A stretch of 64,000 nucleotides of DNA from an uncultured Bacteroidales bacterium (GTDB taxonomy: Bacteria > Bacteroidota > Bacteroidia > Bacteroidales > UBA932). Made by a program: the position numbers and the translations under genes. The DNA lies in contig ONEX01000013.1 in the NCBI GenBank assembly GCA_900316955.1, positions 1 through 64,000 on the forward strand, written 5' to 3'. Below, in pieces: positions 35,501 through 43,808 of this stretch (its first letter is position 1; every line of letters begins with the position of its first letter). The notes under the pieces were generated by a model. The model was not told the DNA's origin, searched no databases, and was given only the letters and a program-made list of their open reading frames with translations.

Positions 35501-35719
35501 ATCCAGCTGGGCTACACCCTGCCCAAGCAGTGGACCCGCCGGATCCTGATCGACGACCTGCGCTTCTTCGCGTCCATGGACGACTGGTTCGTGTTCACGA
35601 AGTATCCGGGCTTCGACCCTGAGACGGCCTCCACCGGAACTTCCACCGGTATGGGCCTGGACAAGGGTTCCTACCCGAACGCCAAGCGCCTGCTCTTCGG
35701 TGTCAATTTGTCCTTCTAA
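32594..35719 (+). CDS. SusC/RagA-type TonB-linked outer-membrane transporter 2
   Basis: A 1041-residue paralogue of SusC1 with the same layout: signal peptide ending LPASA, regulatory-like domain (RGTVVDATGAPVVGAAIVVV), VVIGYG motif, plug ending AAIYGAQAGNGVVLITTK and barrel ending VNLSF. A second ATG at 32615 (MRNTWLKVAG) would give a tidier signal peptide and may be the true start. The amino acid sequences run parallel to SusC1 with few gaps; differences collect in extracellular loop regions, such as the part after DPLTPIYIKSYDDLPTGMQ, so the ligand may differ. It is in the same operon as SusC1. Confidence 0.94.
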   Translation: MTKLNPIMRNTWLKVAGIIAILVSLLALPASAQNRAIRGTVVDATGAPVVGAAIVVVGNTSIGAVTGADGSYRLNVPAGASVEVSCIGYASQVAEVGNRAVIDFLLKEDTEFLDETVVIGYGVQRKSDLTGSVASVRAEELANRSTSDAAAALQGKAAGVQVFNDSGAPGKEASIRVRGISSNSSAGLGPLLIVDGLKVDNIQYLDPSMIESMEVLKDAASAAIYGAQAGNGVVLITTKNGSKSKDGRIFYNYKLGISQLGHHAQVMNAEQYIDWMHQAGALGTREELIASDTWDGVTDTNWADVLYGRGFSHAHTVGAQGGNDRGSYFVSLNYVNENGMARGDKDVYKRLTAQVNADYKIKKWFTVGTNTSVERYQQQVIGEHSEYAGSNAGLLGTLIIDPLTPIYIKSYDDLPTGMQLAIDGGKQTVYGPADHPGWWYSQSKITEGDGANPLIYLDRNNKKENGWSVRGTVYANINPFKGLVFTSRLGYRIKQKYKSDYKDPFYVNAKTYSTTYEISAESSQSYYYQWENFANYNVNLGKHAIGAMAGMSYTFSDSRGVTAGLTGEDPLKGYAENFRYLTQDNGSGTKSISGGTPSNSSQISYFGRLTYNYDNRYGLQVNFRADAFDSSKLSADNRWGYFPSVSAGWTVSNEPFFKNNISKDFISFLKFRGSWGINGNISVLSGYPYSTAISYNSQSYQFGEDNTLTLGSIPDGLANPKLTWETSVQTDLGMDLRMFGNRFTLGVDWFNKNTEGLLVRISPVAEVGISSTYVNAGAVNNHGWEFEMGWQDNIGDFGYSLNANFSTLNNKVTYLEPSVGHQSGESFGGHKLSTYFEEGYPVWYLRGFEYAGIGEDGRANYINADGEITQDPVDTDMKYLGSALPKFNYGVTLRLDWKGLDLTVFGTGSGGHHLVPCVYRVSSVFHNSLVYFYNEAGKSIPAIDKIWNQQIFWSSSAVLFKGDFFKIKQIQLGYTLPKQWTRRILIDDLRFFASMDDWFVFTKYPGFDPETASTGTSTGMGLDKGSYPNAKRLLFGVNLSF
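33215..33292 (+). repeat. 78-base block identical in susC1 and susC2 (susC2 copy)
   Basis: Identical to 28126-28203 in susC1. Flanking DNA diverges mostly at third codon positions. Confidence 0.9.
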
Positions 35720-35731
35720 TCGATGACAGCC

Positions 35732-37504
35732 ATGAAAAAGAATCTCATATTCGGAACTGTCGGCGCCCTCGCGCTGATCTCCCTCGTCTCCTGCAACCAG
35801 AAGCTTCTGGACATCCCGCAGAAGGGAGTGGTCGCCTACGAGGATTTCTACCAGACGGATGAGGACGCCCAGTCGGCCCTGACTGCGGTCTACCACGAAT
35901 TCATCACGCTGATCAATGACCAGGGCAGTAACAATCCTGCCTGGAATGTGATTGTCAACGCCCCCGGCGACGAACTCTACTGGGGCGGCGGCAAGAAGAA
36001 CGGAAGTAGCGGCGGCGGACAGGAAATCAATGATTTCCGAAACACGTACGTCAATACCATCAATCACATCAAGGTGGTTTATAAGGATCTGTACGCGCTG
36101 ATCTACCGTTGCAACCTGGTGCTGGACAATTTCTACGGCGAGGACGGCTCCCTGTGCGACAGCCCTGTTAAGAAGCGCTGCGTGGCCGAAGCCCGCGTGA
36201 TCCGCGCCTGGGCGCACTTCACCCTGGCCTGCTACTGGGGGACCCCGCCGCTGGTGGAGCATGTGCTTCCCGGCGACGCCCGTCCGACGAACTGCGACCA
36301 TCAGGTCCTGATGGACTGGGTGATCGAGCAGTTCAAGATGGCCCTGCCCGACCTGGAGCCCCGCAAGGGAAAGACGGACAAGGAGGGCGCTTACAAGATC
36401 ACGACCGGAAACTGCCTGGCTTTCCTGGGCAAGGCCCAAGTCTTCAACAAGGACTGGGCGGGCGCCAAGGCCAGCCTCAAGCAGGTGATCGAGTCGGGCA
36501 ATTACGGCCTGGTCTCCGGTCCTGACATGAAGTACCTCTTCCATGTGGCCGGTGACGGCAACGAGGAGAAGGTCCTCGAGATGAACTATGTCTATGCCGA
36601 CGGCGTCGGCCCCTGGAAATATCACTTCCAGCGCAACCAGGCCCTGTTCTTCCGCATGTTCAAGGCCTATCCCGACGTGCTCATCAAGGAAGAGGGCTGG
36701 GGAAACAACTGCGCCCCGACCAAGAAGTTCGTGGACGCCATGATGGCGAACGAGCCCAACTCCTACCGTCGCAAGACCTGGATGGCTTCCTACGAGGAAA
36801 TGATCACCGAGTACTCCTATACCGACTTCAAGGGCAAGAACCTGGACATCAATCCCGACGGTTCGCCGATGACCAAGGAGCAGAAGCTCATGGATCCCAA
36901 CCGCGGCCTGGATTTCAACAAGTATGATGAAGTGTATGCCAACTATGGCTACTTCTTCATGAAGTTCATGGCCTGGGCTTGCGACCTGATCCCGAACAAC
37001 TCCACGGTCACCGAGGAGAACCGGATTGTCATGCGTTACCCGGAAGTCCTGCTCCTCTATGCCGAGGCTTGCGCGATGACGAACGACAACGACGGCCTGA
37101 AGTACCTGAACATGGTGGCCGAGCGCGCCGGCGCTCCTACCTATTCGGCTCTGACCATGGAGAACGTGAAGAAGGAGAAGTGGTTCGAACTGGCCTGGGA
37201 AGGCACCCGTTTCCTGGATCTGGTCCGTTGGGGCGATGCGCCCAAGGAACTGGCATACAAGAGCCATGATCCCACTCCTTACCTTGACGACGAGTTCTAT
37301 GTGGACGGATCCAAGGGCAAGAAGACCAGCGGCAAGCCGCACAAGGCCTGGATCAAGTACATCGATGATGGATGGGCGGAAGCCGGCGGCGGTTTCAAGA
37401 CCGGCAAGCATGAGCTTTATCCGTTCCCGTTCGACGTGATTCAACTGAACCCTTGGGATGAGGAGAAAGGCGTTGGCTTGAAACAGAATCCCGGTTGGGA
37501 ATAG
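35732..37504 (+). CDS. SusD/RagB-type nutrient-binding lipoprotein 2
   Basis: A 590-residue SusD protein, paralogue of SusD1. The lipobox LVSC gives Cys21 and is followed by NQKLLDIPQKGVVAYEDFY, close to SusD1. Shared blocks include NFYGEDGSLCDSPVKKRCVA and VKKEKWFELAWEG. I chose the ATG at 35732, 12 bases after the SusC2 stop, because SusD1 has the same MKK start at the same spacing after SusC1; an ATG at 35723 is possible. It should form the lid of SusC2. A strong terminator follows, closing the four-gene operon. Confidence 0.94.
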   Translation: MKKNLIFGTVGALALISLVSCNQKLLDIPQKGVVAYEDFYQTDEDAQSALTAVYHEFITLINDQGSNNPAWNVIVNAPGDELYWGGGKKNGSSGGGQEINDFRNTYVNTINHIKVVYKDLYALIYRCNLVLDNFYGEDGSLCDSPVKKRCVAEARVIRAWAHFTLACYWGTPPLVEHVLPGDARPTNCDHQVLMDWVIEQFKMALPDLEPRKGKTDKEGAYKITTGNCLAFLGKAQVFNKDWAGAKASLKQVIESGNYGLVSGPDMKYLFHVAGDGNEEKVLEMNYVYADGVGPWKYHFQRNQALFFRMFKAYPDVLIKEEGWGNNCAPTKKFVDAMMANEPNSYRRKTWMASYEEMITEYSYTDFKGKNLDINPDGSPMTKEQKLMDPNRGLDFNKYDEVYANYGYFFMKFMAWACDLIPNNSTVTEENRIVMRYPEVLLLYAEACAMTNDNDGLKYLNMVAERAGAPTYSALTMENVKKEKWFELAWEGTRFLDLVRWGDAPKELAYKSHDPTPYLDDEFYVDGSKGKKTSGKPHKAWIKYIDDGWAEAGGGFKTGKHELYPFPFDVIQLNPWDEEKGVGLKQNPGWE

Positions 37505-37523
37505 TTGGTTGGTTTAATGGATG

Positions 37524-37557
37524 CAGGGCCGCCCCGTGAGGAGCGGCCCTGTTTTTT
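37524..37557 (+). terminator. Terminator of the susC1D1C2D2 operon
   Basis: CAGGGCCGC (37524-37532) pairs perfectly with GCGGCCCTG (37543-37551), followed by TTTTTT. Confidence 0.9.
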
Positions 37558-37620
37558 ATTAATTATGAAGAATTTATGAAAATTCTTGATTTTGTAAGTG
37601 CAACCATAAGGAAAAAATTG

Positions 37621-37628
37621 TATATTTG
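37621..37628 (+). promoter_or_regulatory. susC3 -7 box and long leader
   Basis: TATATTTG, a full consensus match, lies 156 bases before the ATG at 37784. The gap from 37558 to 37783 is non-coding and AT-rich; it holds ACTAGT twice (37648-37653 and 37772-37777). The first transcribed bases share TTGAAAC and CAATAA with the susC1 leader. Confidence 0.6.
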
Positions 37629-37783
37629 CCTTTGAAACCGCGCAATAACTAGTTAACCTAAGCTTGGCTATACCTTAATTGGCTCTTTTACGGCTCTCCG
37701 GGCACGAAAGGGTTTGATTAAGGGGTTTTCGTTTTTTTTTGCCACCACTGTTTTTTAATAACCATTCTCTAACTAGTGATTGT

Positions 37784-40700
37784 ATGAAGAAACTACTCTT
37801 GCGGCGGCTCCTGCTGCTAATGGCGTGTATGCTGACGAGCATACCGGTAGTCTTCGGCCAGAATCAGGTTACCGTGAAAGGTTCGGTTTCGGATGCGGAC
37901 GGACAGCCCCTCATCGGCGCGTACGTCATGCCGAAGGACCAGAACACCGGCGTAACCACCGATCTGGACGGTAAGTTCTCCATCGTGGTGCCCCGGGGGG
38001 CGACCCTCGTGGTCTCTTCCATCGGCTTCATCACCCAGGAAGTGACCGCGGCGCCGACGCTCAACATCGTCATGGAGGAGGACATCTCCATGATCGAGGA
38101 GACGGTCGTCGTGGGCTACGGTACGCAGAAGAAGGCGTCGTTGTCCAGCGCCATCTCCAACATCCGGAGCGAGGAACTCACGGCGACCAAGCAGTCCGAC
38201 GTGCTGGCCTCCCTCCAGGGCAAGGTCCCGGGCCTGCAGATCCGCCAGCGCACGGGTGACGCCGGTGACTTCAACACCGACCTCAAGCTCCGCGGCTACG
38301 ACGAACCGCTCGTCATCGTGGACGGCATCGTCCGGACGGCGCCTCGCCGCAGCCAGGAGACCAACACCTCCTACTCCAACTCCAGCTCCGCCGTCCTCGC
38401 CCAGCTGAACCCGGAGGACATCGAGAGCATCTCCGTCCTGAAGGACGCCTCCGCCGCCATCTACGGCATGGGCGCCCAGAACGGTGTCATCCTCGTGACC
38501 ACCAAGCAGGGCACCATCGGCGCCCCGACGGTGAAGTACTCCAACCGGTTCTCCTTCGGTGTCCCGACCGCCCTCCCGGAAGAGGTGGACATCATGACCT
38601 GGTTCGAGGAGGCGAACGCGATGTACGCCCTCGTGGGCAAGTCGCTCCCGTATTCCCAGGACCTCATCGACCACTACAAGAACGGCGACCCGGGCTATAC
38701 GGACAACAAGTGGTACTCCCAGTTCTACCGGAAGCATTCCACGCAGATGAACCACCAGATCTCCGTGAACGGTGGCAACAACCAGACGCAGTACTACCTC
38801 TCCGGCTCGTTCAATACGGACAACGGCATCCTGAACGGCCCGCAGCTGGGCTACAAGAGCTTCTCCTTCCAGGGCAACGTCACGACGAACGTGACGAAGA
38901 ACCTCAAGGTGGTGTTCCAGTCCAGCCTGAGCTGGAACAACAAGGTGGGTACGCCTTCCAATGCGAACCAGAACTTCTACACCCGCGGTCTGTATTCGGA
39001 GCGCTGGATTCCCTGGCAGGTGCCTTCGAACCCGACGCACTGGACCTACAACTCCGGTAACGAGAGCCGTAACGCGATCGGCGCCCTGAACGGGGCCAAC
39101 GGTTATGACAAGACGTCGGTGTCTTCCTTCGTGAACAGCCTGAGCACCACGTATACCGCTCCGTTCCTGAAGGGCCTGAAGTTCCAGGGCCAGATCGCCT
39201 ACGACTACCAGCAGCGCGAAACGCGCCAGCTGACCCTCGCTTTCCCGCTCTACGACTGGCTGACGGACGAATATGTCAGCAAGAACAAGGACGAGAATGA
39301 GATGACCGAACGGTGGAACAACCGCCGTCAGCTCTATGGGAAGATCCAGGCCAACTACAGCGCCCAGTTCGGCAAGCACACGGTCGGCGCCATGCTGGCC
39401 ACCGAGGCGTCCCTGAACTGGAACGTCGACCTCCGGGGCGACCGCAAGTTCCTTGACTTCTATACGCACGACATCCTGGACCAGGCCGTTCCGTCCACCG
39501 CGGAAAACGCCGGTTCCCGTTCGAGCAGCGCGAAGGCCGGCTATATCGGCCGTATCAACTACGAGTATGGCGGCCGGTACATCGCCGAGGTGATGGCCCG
39601 CTATGACGGCTCCTCCTTCTATGCTCCCGGCTTCCGCTGGGCCTTCTTCCCTTCCTATTCCCTCGCCTGGAGAGTATCCGAGGAGAAGTTCTTCAAGAAG
39701 GTATTCCCTTGGATGACCAACTTGAAACTCCGCTGGTCGGACGGCGTTTCCGGCCGGAACCAGGGTAAGGCCTACCAGTATCTGCTGGGTTACGAGCAGT
39801 CCAAGACGAACTACATGTTCGATGACAACAGCCCGGTCATGGGCTACCGGAACGAAAAGGTGGCGGAAACCCTCCTTTCCTGGAGCAAGGCCTACATGCG
39901 CGACTTCGGTTTCGACTGGGAAATCAACCGCGGCATCATCGGCGGTTCCATCGACTGGTTCTGGCGCGAGGAGACGGGCAAGGCCGCCAAGGTGGAGGCT
40001 TCCCTCCCGGACATGTATGGTATCGATTTCCCGCAGATGAACCTCGACGCCACGGAGAACGTGGGTATCGACCTCGAACTCTCGCACCGGATGCGGTTCA
40101 AGGACTTCAACTACCGTATCACCGCGACCGCGACTTACGCCCGCGAGCGTGACACCTATCAGCAGGCCGAGCGTTACAAGATCTGGAAGTCCTCCCAGGC
40201 CTACTATGACGGCCATACGGAAGGCCGCTGGGACAACGCCCTGGACGGCAAGTACTACGAGTGGAACGGCAAGGGCCAGTTCACCGACTGGAACGACATC
40301 TTCGACTATCCCGTCCTGTACAACACCTCCTCTTCGAAGAAGATGAACATGGCCGAGATGGTCCCGGGCATGTACAAGATCCTCGACCTCAACGGCGACG
40401 GCGTCATTACGAAGCAGGACCGCTACTATTCCTGGAAGGAAGGCAACCCGCCGCTGCAGTTCGGTCTCATGATCTTCATGGAATACAAGAACTTCGACCT
40501 GAGTGCGACCTTCAACGGCGCGGCCCTGTCCCACAAGAACATGCAGATGTCCGGCGGTATGGGTTACGGCTGGAGCAAGACGCTCTTCGTCAATCACATG
40601 GACCACTACCGGCTGGCTGACGGCTGGGACGATCCCCGCGACCCGAACTCGGTGTGGGTGCCCGGTTACTGGCCGGCCCTCGCCCCGGCATCCGGCGCGG

Positions 40701-40990
40701 AGGACGCCACCTCGAACGCGACTTATCGTTTCGTGCAGCCCTATTCCTGGGTGAACAACGCCTTCTTCCGCCTGAAGAGCCTGGAAATCGGTTACAACCT
40801 CCCGAAGTCCCTGCTCAGCAAGATCCACCTGAAGCGGGTCCGCATCCACGCCAGCGGCACCAACCTCCTCACTTTCTGCAACCCGATCGTGAAGGAATGG
40901 GACCCGGAAACCTACCAGGCCTCCCGCCGCGGCGCCTCCGGCGCACCGCTGCTTCGCACCTATGTCATCGGAACCAGCATCAGCTTCTAA
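37784..40990 (+). CDS. SusC/RagA-type TonB-linked outer-membrane transporter 3
   Basis: A 1068-residue SusC-family transporter, clearly more distant from the first two. Signal peptide MKKLLLRRLLLLMACM... ending VFG; regulatory-like domain with KGSVSDADGQPLIGAYVMP; VVVGYGTQKKASLSSAIS, plug ending AIYGMGAQNGVILVTTK; barrel ending VIGTSISF. The plug carries SSAISNIRSEELTATKQSDV, a form common in SusCs linked to DUF3823 partners. The ATG at 37784 is preferred over 37739, which would put 15 odd residues before the signal peptide. It works with SusD3 and the DUF3823 lipoprotein; the ligand is unknown. Confidence 0.94.
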   Translation: MKKLLLRRLLLLMACMLTSIPVVFGQNQVTVKGSVSDADGQPLIGAYVMPKDQNTGVTTDLDGKFSIVVPRGATLVVSSIGFITQEVTAAPTLNIVMEEDISMIEETVVVGYGTQKKASLSSAISNIRSEELTATKQSDVLASLQGKVPGLQIRQRTGDAGDFNTDLKLRGYDEPLVIVDGIVRTAPRRSQETNTSYSNSSSAVLAQLNPEDIESISVLKDASAAIYGMGAQNGVILVTTKQGTIGAPTVKYSNRFSFGVPTALPEEVDIMTWFEEANAMYALVGKSLPYSQDLIDHYKNGDPGYTDNKWYSQFYRKHSTQMNHQISVNGGNNQTQYYLSGSFNTDNGILNGPQLGYKSFSFQGNVTTNVTKNLKVVFQSSLSWNNKVGTPSNANQNFYTRGLYSERWIPWQVPSNPTHWTYNSGNESRNAIGALNGANGYDKTSVSSFVNSLSTTYTAPFLKGLKFQGQIAYDYQQRETRQLTLAFPLYDWLTDEYVSKNKDENEMTERWNNRRQLYGKIQANYSAQFGKHTVGAMLATEASLNWNVDLRGDRKFLDFYTHDILDQAVPSTAENAGSRSSSAKAGYIGRINYEYGGRYIAEVMARYDGSSFYAPGFRWAFFPSYSLAWRVSEEKFFKKVFPWMTNLKLRWSDGVSGRNQGKAYQYLLGYEQSKTNYMFDDNSPVMGYRNEKVAETLLSWSKAYMRDFGFDWEINRGIIGGSIDWFWREETGKAAKVEASLPDMYGIDFPQMNLDATENVGIDLELSHRMRFKDFNYRITATATYARERDTYQQAERYKIWKSSQAYYDGHTEGRWDNALDGKYYEWNGKGQFTDWNDIFDYPVLYNTSSSKKMNMAEMVPGMYKILDLNGDGVITKQDRYYSWKEGNPPLQFGLMIFMEYKNFDLSATFNGAALSHKNMQMSGGMGYGWSKTLFVNHMDHYRLADGWDDPRDPNSVWVPGYWPALAPASGAEDATSNATYRFVQPYSWVNNAFFRLKSLEIGYNLPKSLLSKIHLKRVRIHASGTNLLTFCNPIVKEWDPETYQASRRGASGAPLLRTYVIGTSISF

Positions 40991-41002
40991 ACGATTTGCG
41001 CC

Positions 41003-42940
41003 ATGAAAAAGATATTCAAATATACTCTCGTCCTCGTTCTCGCCTTCGGCCTGACCTCCTGCGACAAGCTGTTCGACAGCCTGGAAGGCGACCTCACCCT
41101 GATGACCGAGGATGACATGACTTCGACACAGGCGGGTCTGGAACGGCTCCTTTCGGATGTTTACAACACCATCCCGATGGACGCATTCAACACGAAGGAC
41201 CAGCACACGACGTTTGCCTCCTACTCTAAGGCAAACGACTACGACATCGCCGTGACGGGTTTCTGGAATTATACGAAGATGCGTTCGATCAACCAGTTCA
41301 TCCAGAAGATCGACCTGGCCCTGGAGAAGAATGCCATCAACCAGGAAACCCGCGACCAGATGCTGGGCGAGGCCATCTTTGCCCGGGCCTACTGCTATTT
41401 CGCAATGGTGCGTCGTTACGGTGGCGTTCCGATCGTGACCGAGCCGCTGGACGACCAGTACGATGGTGACAAGAACGAAGGCCTCTACGTCCCGCGCAGC
41501 ACGGAGAAGGAGACCTGGGATTTCGTGATCTCCGAGCTGGACAAAGCTGCGGAACTTCTTCCCGACGAGCCCAAGGGCGGTAAATATCGCGCCAGCAAGT
41601 GGGCGGCCCTCGGCCTGCAGTCCCGCGTGGCGCTGTATGCGGCGACCCTGAGCAAGTACTGGGCCAAGGAGGCGATTCCCGCCAGCTACAAAGCCGTTCA
41701 GGAAAAGCTCACCTATATGGAGGCCTCCTATGCGGACGCGTACTTCGCCAAGTGCATCGAGGCTTGCGACAAGATCATCAAATCCAAGCAGTTCTCCCTG
41801 TACGGCGGTCCGACCACTTCGGTCAGCAAGGCGAAGGAGAACCTGACGGCCCTGTTCCTGGAGCGTCAGGACTGCGAGTTCATCTTCGGCAAGTCCTACA
41901 AGGACGGCACGGCCGATGCGGACAACGGCTTCGACCGCAACAACTCCCCGAACCAGAAGCACGGAACCGGTTCCAACGCGGGCTGGGGCAACTATTCCAT
42001 CATGTCCGAACTGGTGGACCTGTATGACAACTACAACGCCGCCGGCGGCCGGGCAGACGGTACGGTCAGGACCCGGAACGACGGAGAAGAGGACACCTAT
42101 TTCGCGCAGATCGCCACTTCCGCCTCCTCCTTCGACAAGAACGCGGACTTCATCCAGTACGACCATCCGCAGGATCCGTTCCTGCAGAAGGACGCGCGCT
42201 TCCAGGCGTGGATTCTGTATCCTGGTTCCGAGTTCCGGGGCGTCACCATCGTGGCGCAGGCCGGCTACTGGCTCCCGGGCGGGAAGCTTGAATTCTACCA
42301 GGAGAACTCGACGAAGATCGGCAATACTATTTATTATGAGCTTGGTGCCGACAGCCAGAACGGCATGTCCGCCTACATCGACATCGGCAACGTGGGTACG
42401 AGCAACCACTCCTATTTCTGGACCACGGGCTTCGGCATCCGGAAGTTCCTGGACGTCAACAATCCGCTTGACAAGTCCACCGGTCCCTGGTGCGACATCC
42501 GCTATGCAGAAATCCTCCTGAACTATGCGGAGGCCTATGCCGAGAGCGGAAAGGGCAACGCCGCCGATGCGAAGCAGTACTTGAACGACATCCGGCATCG
42601 CGCCGCGTTCACCGACGACATCGAGCCCACCCTCGAGAACGTCCTCCACGAGCGCCAGGTCGAGTTCGCGTTCGAAGGCCACGAGACCTATACGCTGTGG
42701 CGCCACCGTGCATACCTGAGCAACCGCTCGGGCGGTCCGCACCGGAAGCACACCGTGATCAACATTCGCGACCTTCGTGGCGGTGAGGGTACGGAGAAGT
42801 ACATCTACGCCCGCGTGAACGCCTACTGGAGCGATGTGCAGAACTCCACCACCGGCCTGAACACCGACCTGCTGGACTACTACGGCAGCATCCCGAACTA
42901 TGCGGAGAACCGCCTGACTGTCAACCCGTCCCAGGAATAA
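41003..42940 (+). CDS. SusD/RagB-type nutrient-binding lipoprotein 3
   Basis: A 645-residue SusD protein. The lipobox LTSC gives Cys20, followed by DKLFDSLEGDLT. Typical segments are IFARAYCYFAMVRRYGGVPI (the conserved RAYxY...YG.VPIV region of SusD) and the C-terminal DIRYAEILLNYAEAYAESG and ERQVEFAFEGHETYTLWRHR. It starts 12 bases after SusC3 and precedes the DUF3823 lipoprotein by 16 bases. It belongs to the second, separate uptake locus and should cover SusC3 at the cell surface. Confidence 0.94.
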   Translation: MKKIFKYTLVLVLAFGLTSCDKLFDSLEGDLTLMTEDDMTSTQAGLERLLSDVYNTIPMDAFNTKDQHTTFASYSKANDYDIAVTGFWNYTKMRSINQFIQKIDLALEKNAINQETRDQMLGEAIFARAYCYFAMVRRYGGVPIVTEPLDDQYDGDKNEGLYVPRSTEKETWDFVISELDKAAELLPDEPKGGKYRASKWAALGLQSRVALYAATLSKYWAKEAIPASYKAVQEKLTYMEASYADAYFAKCIEACDKIIKSKQFSLYGGPTTSVSKAKENLTALFLERQDCEFIFGKSYKDGTADADNGFDRNNSPNQKHGTGSNAGWGNYSIMSELVDLYDNYNAAGGRADGTVRTRNDGEEDTYFAQIATSASSFDKNADFIQYDHPQDPFLQKDARFQAWILYPGSEFRGVTIVAQAGYWLPGGKLEFYQENSTKIGNTIYYELGADSQNGMSAYIDIGNVGTSNHSYFWTTGFGIRKFLDVNNPLDKSTGPWCDIRYAEILLNYAEAYAESGKGNAADAKQYLNDIRHRAAFTDDIEPTLENVLHERQVEFAFEGHETYTLWRHRAYLSNRSGGPHRKHTVINIRDLRGGEGTEKYIYARVNAYWSDVQNSTTGLNTDLLDYYGSIPNYAENRLTVNPSQE

Positions 42941-42956
42941 TTAAAGAATCTGCCTT

Positions 42957-43751
42957 ATGAAAAAGATATTTGTATTTCTTTCGTTGATCGTCCTGGCCAC
43001 GTCCTGCGATTGGTTTGTCTTCGACAACCAGGAGTACTACAATGCCTCGGTGGAAGGGAAGCTTCTCGACACCAAGACGGGACAGCCCCTGCAGTTCGCC
43101 TTTCCGAACACCTGCAAGATCTCCATCATCGAGGAGGGGTGGAAAGATAAGGCCGGCAATCCTGCCGAGGAGACCCAGAGCTGGTACGTCAAGTGCAACG
43201 GCGTCTATGTGAACAAACTCGTGTGGGCCGCCAAGTACCGGATGGAGACCAAGGACCAGAATTTCTACCCGGTCAGCATCCCGTTCGAGCTCAAGAAAGG
43301 CGAGAATACCGTCAACTTCGAGGTGACGCCGTACTGCCGCGTCCTGGACCCGCAGATCACCTTCGAGGACAACAAGATCGTCGCCCGGTTCAAGGTGGAG
43401 GTGGAGGACATCGCCAAGACCAAGACCGTGGACGTGGCCCTGTTCGGCTTCACCGACCGCTGGGTGAGCGACGGCAACAACAACTTCGATTTCGACAAGG
43501 TCCAGAAGGAGGGCCAGCTGAAGAAGATCAAGAATGCCGACGGCACCTCCGTCATCGAGCTCAAGATCGACCCGTTCAACGAGAAGGAAAGCGGCATGCA
43601 GTTCGCCTACAAGCGCACCCACTATCTCCGGATCGGCGCCCGCGCCTACGGGGACGAGAACACCAGCAAGCGCTACAACTTCTCCCCGGTCTTCAAGGTG
43701 TCCAGCGACTTCTCGAAGGTCGAGGAAGTGACCAACTGGGACGAGGACTAG
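42957..43751 (+). CDS. DUF3823-domain surface lipoprotein
   Basis: A 264-residue lipoprotein (lipobox ATSC, Cys17, followed by DWFVFDNQEYY) matching the DUF3823 family: an N-terminal carboxypeptidase-regulatory-like beta sandwich (VEGKLLDTKTGQPLQF) and a second beta-rich domain (VNFEVTPYCRVLDPQITFED). DUF3823 proteins are found almost only directly after SusC-SusD genes in Bacteroidetes, often in glycan loci, and are thought to be extra surface glycan-binding partners; this is family knowledge, not shown here. It is the last gene before a terminator. Confidence 0.88.
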   Translation: MKKIFVFLSLIVLATSCDWFVFDNQEYYNASVEGKLLDTKTGQPLQFAFPNTCKISIIEEGWKDKAGNPAEETQSWYVKCNGVYVNKLVWAAKYRMETKDQNFYPVSIPFELKKGENTVNFEVTPYCRVLDPQITFEDNKIVARFKVEVEDIAKTKTVDVALFGFTDRWVSDGNNNFDFDKVQKEGQLKKIKNADGTSVIELKIDPFNEKESGMQFAYKRTHYLRIGARAYGDENTSKRYNFSPVFKVSSDFSKVEEVTNWDED

Positions 43752-43776
43752 TCCGAATCCCCGGCTGAAACAATTG

Positions 43777-43805
43777 GGGCCGCTCCTTTCGGGGCGGCCC
43801 TTTTT
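43777..43805 (+). terminator. Terminator of the susC3-susD3-DUF3823 operon
   Basis: GGGCCGCTCC (43777-43786) pairs with GGGGCGGCCC (43791-43800), with one G-T pair, followed by TTTTT. Confidence 0.85.
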
Positions 43806-43808
43806 ATG

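Noticed and set aside
37817-42751. Minus-strand open frame of over 1600 codons opposite susC3-susD3
   Set aside because: Same codon-bias shadow; the forward genes are complete, with signal peptides and family motifs.
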